Assembly (NCBI RefSeq): GCF_900698975.1
Contig: NZ_LR217722.1
Span: 310,001 to 374,000 of the forward strand
DNA: 64,000 nucleotides
Direction of reading: 5' to 3'
Source of the DNA: Buchnera aphidicola (Cinara splendens)
GTDB taxonomy: Bacteria > Pseudomonadota > Gammaproteobacteria > Enterobacterales > Enterobacteriaceae
How positions within the stretch are numbered: position 1 is the first letter of the stretch; each line of letters opens with the position of its first letter. The translations under genes and the position numbers were made by a program. Of the stretch, positions 61,258-64,000 are shown in pieces. The notes beneath the pieces were generated by a model, which ran no database searches, was not told where the DNA came from, and saw only the letters and a list, made by a program, of their open reading frames with translations.

Positions 61258-61584
61258 ATGTATACTAATGAAAAAATTAACGAAATTCTAAAACAAGCCA
61301 AAAATATGCAAAAAAAAATAGAAAAAATACAGAAAGATATTAACATGTCTAATGTTACAGGGAAATCTGGTATTGATTTAGTTTCTATAGTTATGAATGG
61401 AAACTATACCTGTAAATCAGTAATTATCAGTGATGAACTGTGGAATGAAAATAATAAAAAATTATTACAAGACTTAATTACTTCAGCAATTAACGATGCT
61501 GTTAAAAAAATAACAAAAATACAACAAAAAAAACTACTATTAAATTCTGAATTTATAAATCCAAATAATAAATCAAATAAATAA
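61258..61584 (+). CDS. ybaB: Nucleoid-associated protein YbaB/EbfC family
   Basis: Small dimeric DNA-binding protein of unclear role, usually co-transcribed with dnaX and recR. It has 108 residues (E. coli 109). KQAKNMQKKIEKIQKDI, VTGKSGIDLVSIVMNGNY and LLQDLITSAINDAVKKI match the family. In E. coli recR follows; here htpG follows after 92 bases and recR is missing. Confidence 0.95.
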   Translation: MYTNEKINEILKQAKNMQKKIEKIQKDINMSNVTGKSGIDLVSIVMNGNYTCKSVIISDELWNENNKKLLQDLITSAINDAVKKITKIQQKKLLLNSEFINPNNKSNK

Positions 61585-61676
61585 TGTTTTTATATGATAA
61601 AAATCAGTTATAATACATAGTTATAAACACCTTAATAACAAATTAAAATTTATACTAAAAAATATGGAATTTACAT

Positions 61677-63551
61677 ATGAAAAATAAAAACAAAAAAGTA
61701 CATGTTTTTAAGTCCGAAGTAAAAGAATTATTACATCTTATGATTCATTCATTATATTCAAATAAAGAAATTTTTTTAAGAGAACTAATCTCTAATTCTT
61801 CCGATGCAATAGAAAAATTGAGATTTGAAAAATTATATAATCCAGAAAAATATACAAAAAAAGAATATGTACCTAAAATACAAATATCAGTAAAAAAAAC
61901 AGAAAATCAAATAGTTATTTCAGATAACGGAATAGGAATGACTAAAAAAGAAGTAATAAAAAATTTAGGAACTATAGCAAAATCTGGCACAAAATCTTTT
62001 TTAAATCAGATGAAAAACATCGAAAATAAAGAAAAAAATGAATTTATTGGTCAATTTGGAGTAGGTTTTTATTCTGCTTTTATAGTATCTGAAAAAGTTT
62101 CAGTATATACTAAACATGCTTCAGAAAAAACCGAAAGCGGAATATTATGGATCTCTGAAGGGAAAGGTGAATACTCAATAGAAGAATTTTCTACACAAGA
62201 ACATGGAACAAAAATCATCCTATCCTTAAAGCCTTCAGAAAAAGAATTTTTAGAAAACTGGAAAATTAAACAAATAGTAAAAAAATACTCTGATCATATT
62301 TCAATACCTATTGAAATTGATAACTATGATAAAAAAACAAAGATAATTTCCTGGGAAAAAATTAACGAAGCAAAATCTTTATGGACCCAAAATAAAAATA
62401 AAATCACAAAAAAAGATTATCAGGAATTTTACAAATATATAACACATGATTCTGAAAAACCATTAACTTGGAGTCATAATACAGTTGAAGGTAATCAAGA
62501 ATATACCAGTTTATTATATATTCCGAGAAAAGCAACTTGGGATATGTGGCATCGTGAGAATAAACATGGTTTAAAATTATATGTCAAACATGTATTTATC
62601 ATGGATGAAGCTACACAATTTCTTCCAAATTATTTACGCTTTGTAAAAGGAATAATAGATTCACAAGATCTTCCGTTAAATATTTCTAGAGAAATATTAC
62701 AGGATAGCACCATTACTAATGTTTTACGAAAAACACTTACTAAACGTATTTTAAAAATATTACATACATTATCTTTAAACAAAAATAAAAAATATCAAAA
62801 ATTTTGGAATATATTTGGATTAGTTATTAAAGAAGGTTTAGCTGAAGATTCTGAAAATCAAAAAAATATTGCTGATTTATTACGATTTGCTTCTATACAA
62901 ACGGAGTCAATAGAACAGAAATTATCTTTAAAAGAATATGTCAATAACATGATAAAAGGACAAAATAAGATTTATTTTTTAACTTCTGATAGCTATCAAT
63001 CAGCTCTAAATAGTCCACATTTAGAAATTTTTAAAGAAAAAAAAATTGATGTCTTATTACTATCAGATAGAATCGATGAATGGATGATGAACTATTTAAC
63101 TGATTTTAATAATATAAAATTTCAATCAGTAAGCAAAGCCGATGATTCTTTAAAAGAATTAATATCTAATGAAAACAAACATGATGACAAAAATATATTT
63201 GATGATTTTATAAAAAAAACAAAAAAAATATTAACAAATCAAGTTAAAGATGTGCGCATAACATATAGACTTAAAAACACTCCTTCCATAGTTTTGACTG
63301 ATACTAATGATATGAGTACTCAAATGGCTAAAATATTCAGTTCTGCTGGACAACCTGTTCCCCAAATAAAATATATATTAGAAATTAATCCAACACATCC
63401 TTTAGTTAAAAAAATACAAAAAATAGAAAATGAATTAGAATTTTCTAATTGGATACATGTATTATTTGAACAATCGGTATTAGCAGAAAAAGGAACTCTA
63501 GAAAATCCTCACATTTTTATTAATAGAATTAATACTTTGTTATTACAATAA
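61677..63551 (+). CDS. htpG: Chaperone protein HtpG (Hsp90)
   Basis: ATP-dependent dimeric chaperone of the cytoplasm. It has 624 residues, the E. coli length. The N-terminal GHKL ATPase has ELISNSSDAIEKL, DNGIGM and GQFGVGFYSAF. The middle domain has the catalytic loop PLNISREILQ, and a C-terminal dimerisation domain is complete. GGAA precedes the ATG. It belongs to the run of quality-control genes in this part of the window. Confidence 0.98.
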   Translation: MKNKNKKVHVFKSEVKELLHLMIHSLYSNKEIFLRELISNSSDAIEKLRFEKLYNPEKYTKKEYVPKIQISVKKTENQIVISDNGIGMTKKEVIKNLGTIAKSGTKSFLNQMKNIENKEKNEFIGQFGVGFYSAFIVSEKVSVYTKHASEKTESGILWISEGKGEYSIEEFSTQEHGTKIILSLKPSEKEFLENWKIKQIVKKYSDHISIPIEIDNYDKKTKIISWEKINEAKSLWTQNKNKITKKDYQEFYKYITHDSEKPLTWSHNTVEGNQEYTSLLYIPRKATWDMWHRENKHGLKLYVKHVFIMDEATQFLPNYLRFVKGIIDSQDLPLNISREILQDSTITNVLRKTLTKRILKILHTLSLNKNKKYQKFWNIFGLVIKEGLAEDSENQKNIADLLRFASIQTESIEQKLSLKEYVNNMIKGQNKIYFLTSDSYQSALNSPHLEIFKEKKIDVLLLSDRIDEWMMNYLTDFNNIKFQSVSKADDSLKELISNENKHDDKNIFDDFIKKTKKILTNQVKDVRITYRLKNTPSIVLTDTNDMSTQMAKIFSSAGQPVPQIKYILEINPTHPLVKKIQKIENELEFSNWIHVLFEQSVLAEKGTLENPHIFINRINTLLLQ

Positions 63552-63627
63552 AAATATTTTATAAAACAATATGTCATTTTATTTACATAAAAAAAATAAA
63601 AAAACATATTTTGAGGAAAATTGTATT

Positions 63628-64000
63628 ATGATGCGTATTATTATGCTTGGAGCTCCAGGAAGTGGAAAAGGCACACAAACACAATTATTATCAAAATATT
63701 TTTATATACCTTTTATCTCTGCTGGAGAAATATTACGTCAAGAAAGCAAAAAAAATGAAAAAACAAAAAAATACATAAAAAAAACAATAAATCAAGGAAA
63801 ATTAGTAAAAAATTCTTTCATTATAAATCTAATTAAAAAAAAAATCAAAAAAAAAAATTGTTTTGATAAATTTATATTAGATGGTTTTCCAAGAACTATT
63901 AAACAAGCTGAATCATTAAAAAAACACATTAAAATGCACTTTGTTATACATTTAAAAATCAGCGCTGATAATATTCTCAAAAGAATCACTGGAAGACTAA
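63628..64000 (+). CDS. adk: Adenylate kinase (3' end cut by window)
   Basis: Converts ATP and AMP to two ADP. The first 124 codons are in the window (E. coli 214 residues). The P-loop is GAPGSGKGTQ, the AMP-binding segment ISAGEILRQ, then LDGFPRTIKQAE and ITGRL at the edge. Two adjacent ATGs (63628, 63631) are possible; GAGG spacing favours the first and alignment with MRII favours the second. It follows htpG, as in E. coli. Confidence 0.96.
   Translation, partial: MMRIIMLGAPGSGKGTQTQLLSKYFYIPFISAGEILRQESKKNEKTKKYIKKTINQGKLVKNSFIINLIKKKIKKKNCFDKFILDGFPRTIKQAESLKKHIKMHFVIHLKISADNILKRITGRL

Overview
The window reads as a piece of a strongly reduced, very AT-rich (roughly 20% GC by eye) gammaproteobacterial chromosome, best matched by Buchnera aphidicola, the obligate endosymbiont of aphids, or a very close relative. 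The evidence is recognisable enterobacterial gene order (cyoABCDE - bolA - clpP - clpX - lon - ppiD - mdlA - mdlB - ffs - dnaX - ybaB - htpG - adk; recC - recB - recD - tRNA-fMet; pgk - fbaA - mscS; prfB - lysS - lysA - miaB - ybeY - leuS - holA), extreme Lys/Asn/Ile-rich proteins, almost no transposon, phage or accessory DNA, and gene-sized gaps where E. coli neighbours are missing. This assignment is inference from content and order; no database search was possible.

Layout. 1-5000: partial fis and a frameshifted rluD on the minus strand, then alaS, csrA, tRNA-Ser(GCU) and tRNA-Arg(ACG). 5000-7400: rsmE against zapA and rpiA, then three minus-strand tRNAs (Gln, Leu, Met). 7500-17000: glnS, eno, full-length polA, engB and typA, separated by 300-400 bp spacers. 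17000-28500: ygfZ, prfB (programmed frameshift), lysS, lysA, miaB, frameshifted ybeY, leuS, holA, tusA. 28500-34000: asd (minus), a 758-bp spacer, pgk, fbaA, mscS. 34000-43700: recC, recB, recD, initiator tRNA-Met, nusB and a possibly frameshifted tusE. 43700-48500: cyoABCDE on the minus strand. 48900-64000: bolA, clpP, clpX, lon, ppiD, mdlA, mdlB, 4.5S RNA (minus), dnaX, ybaB, htpG and partial adk.

How it works together. Most genes serve translation (five aminoacyl-tRNA synthetases, RF2, six tRNAs, tRNA/rRNA modification, EngB, BipA), central carbon flow (enolase, Pgk, FbaA, RpiA), cytochrome bo respiration, protein quality control (ClpXP, Lon, HtpG, PpiD) and DNA metabolism (Pol I, RecBCD, clamp-loader subunits). 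asd and lysA belong to the diaminopimelate/lysine pathway expected of an amino-acid-provisioning symbiont.

I found no undescribed multi-gene system. The most informative signals concern homopolymers. rluD and ybeY are each split by a one-base frameshift inside an A(9-10)T8 tract and otherwise intact, which suggests rescue by RNA-polymerase slippage. tusE may be a third, weaker case. Intact essential genes carry in-frame A13-A14 runs. Other notable points are a Pol I whose proofreading site has decayed, a gamma-length DnaX, a CyoA without a lipobox cysteine next to a locus where lgt appears lost, and a conserved RF2 autoregulatory frameshift site.
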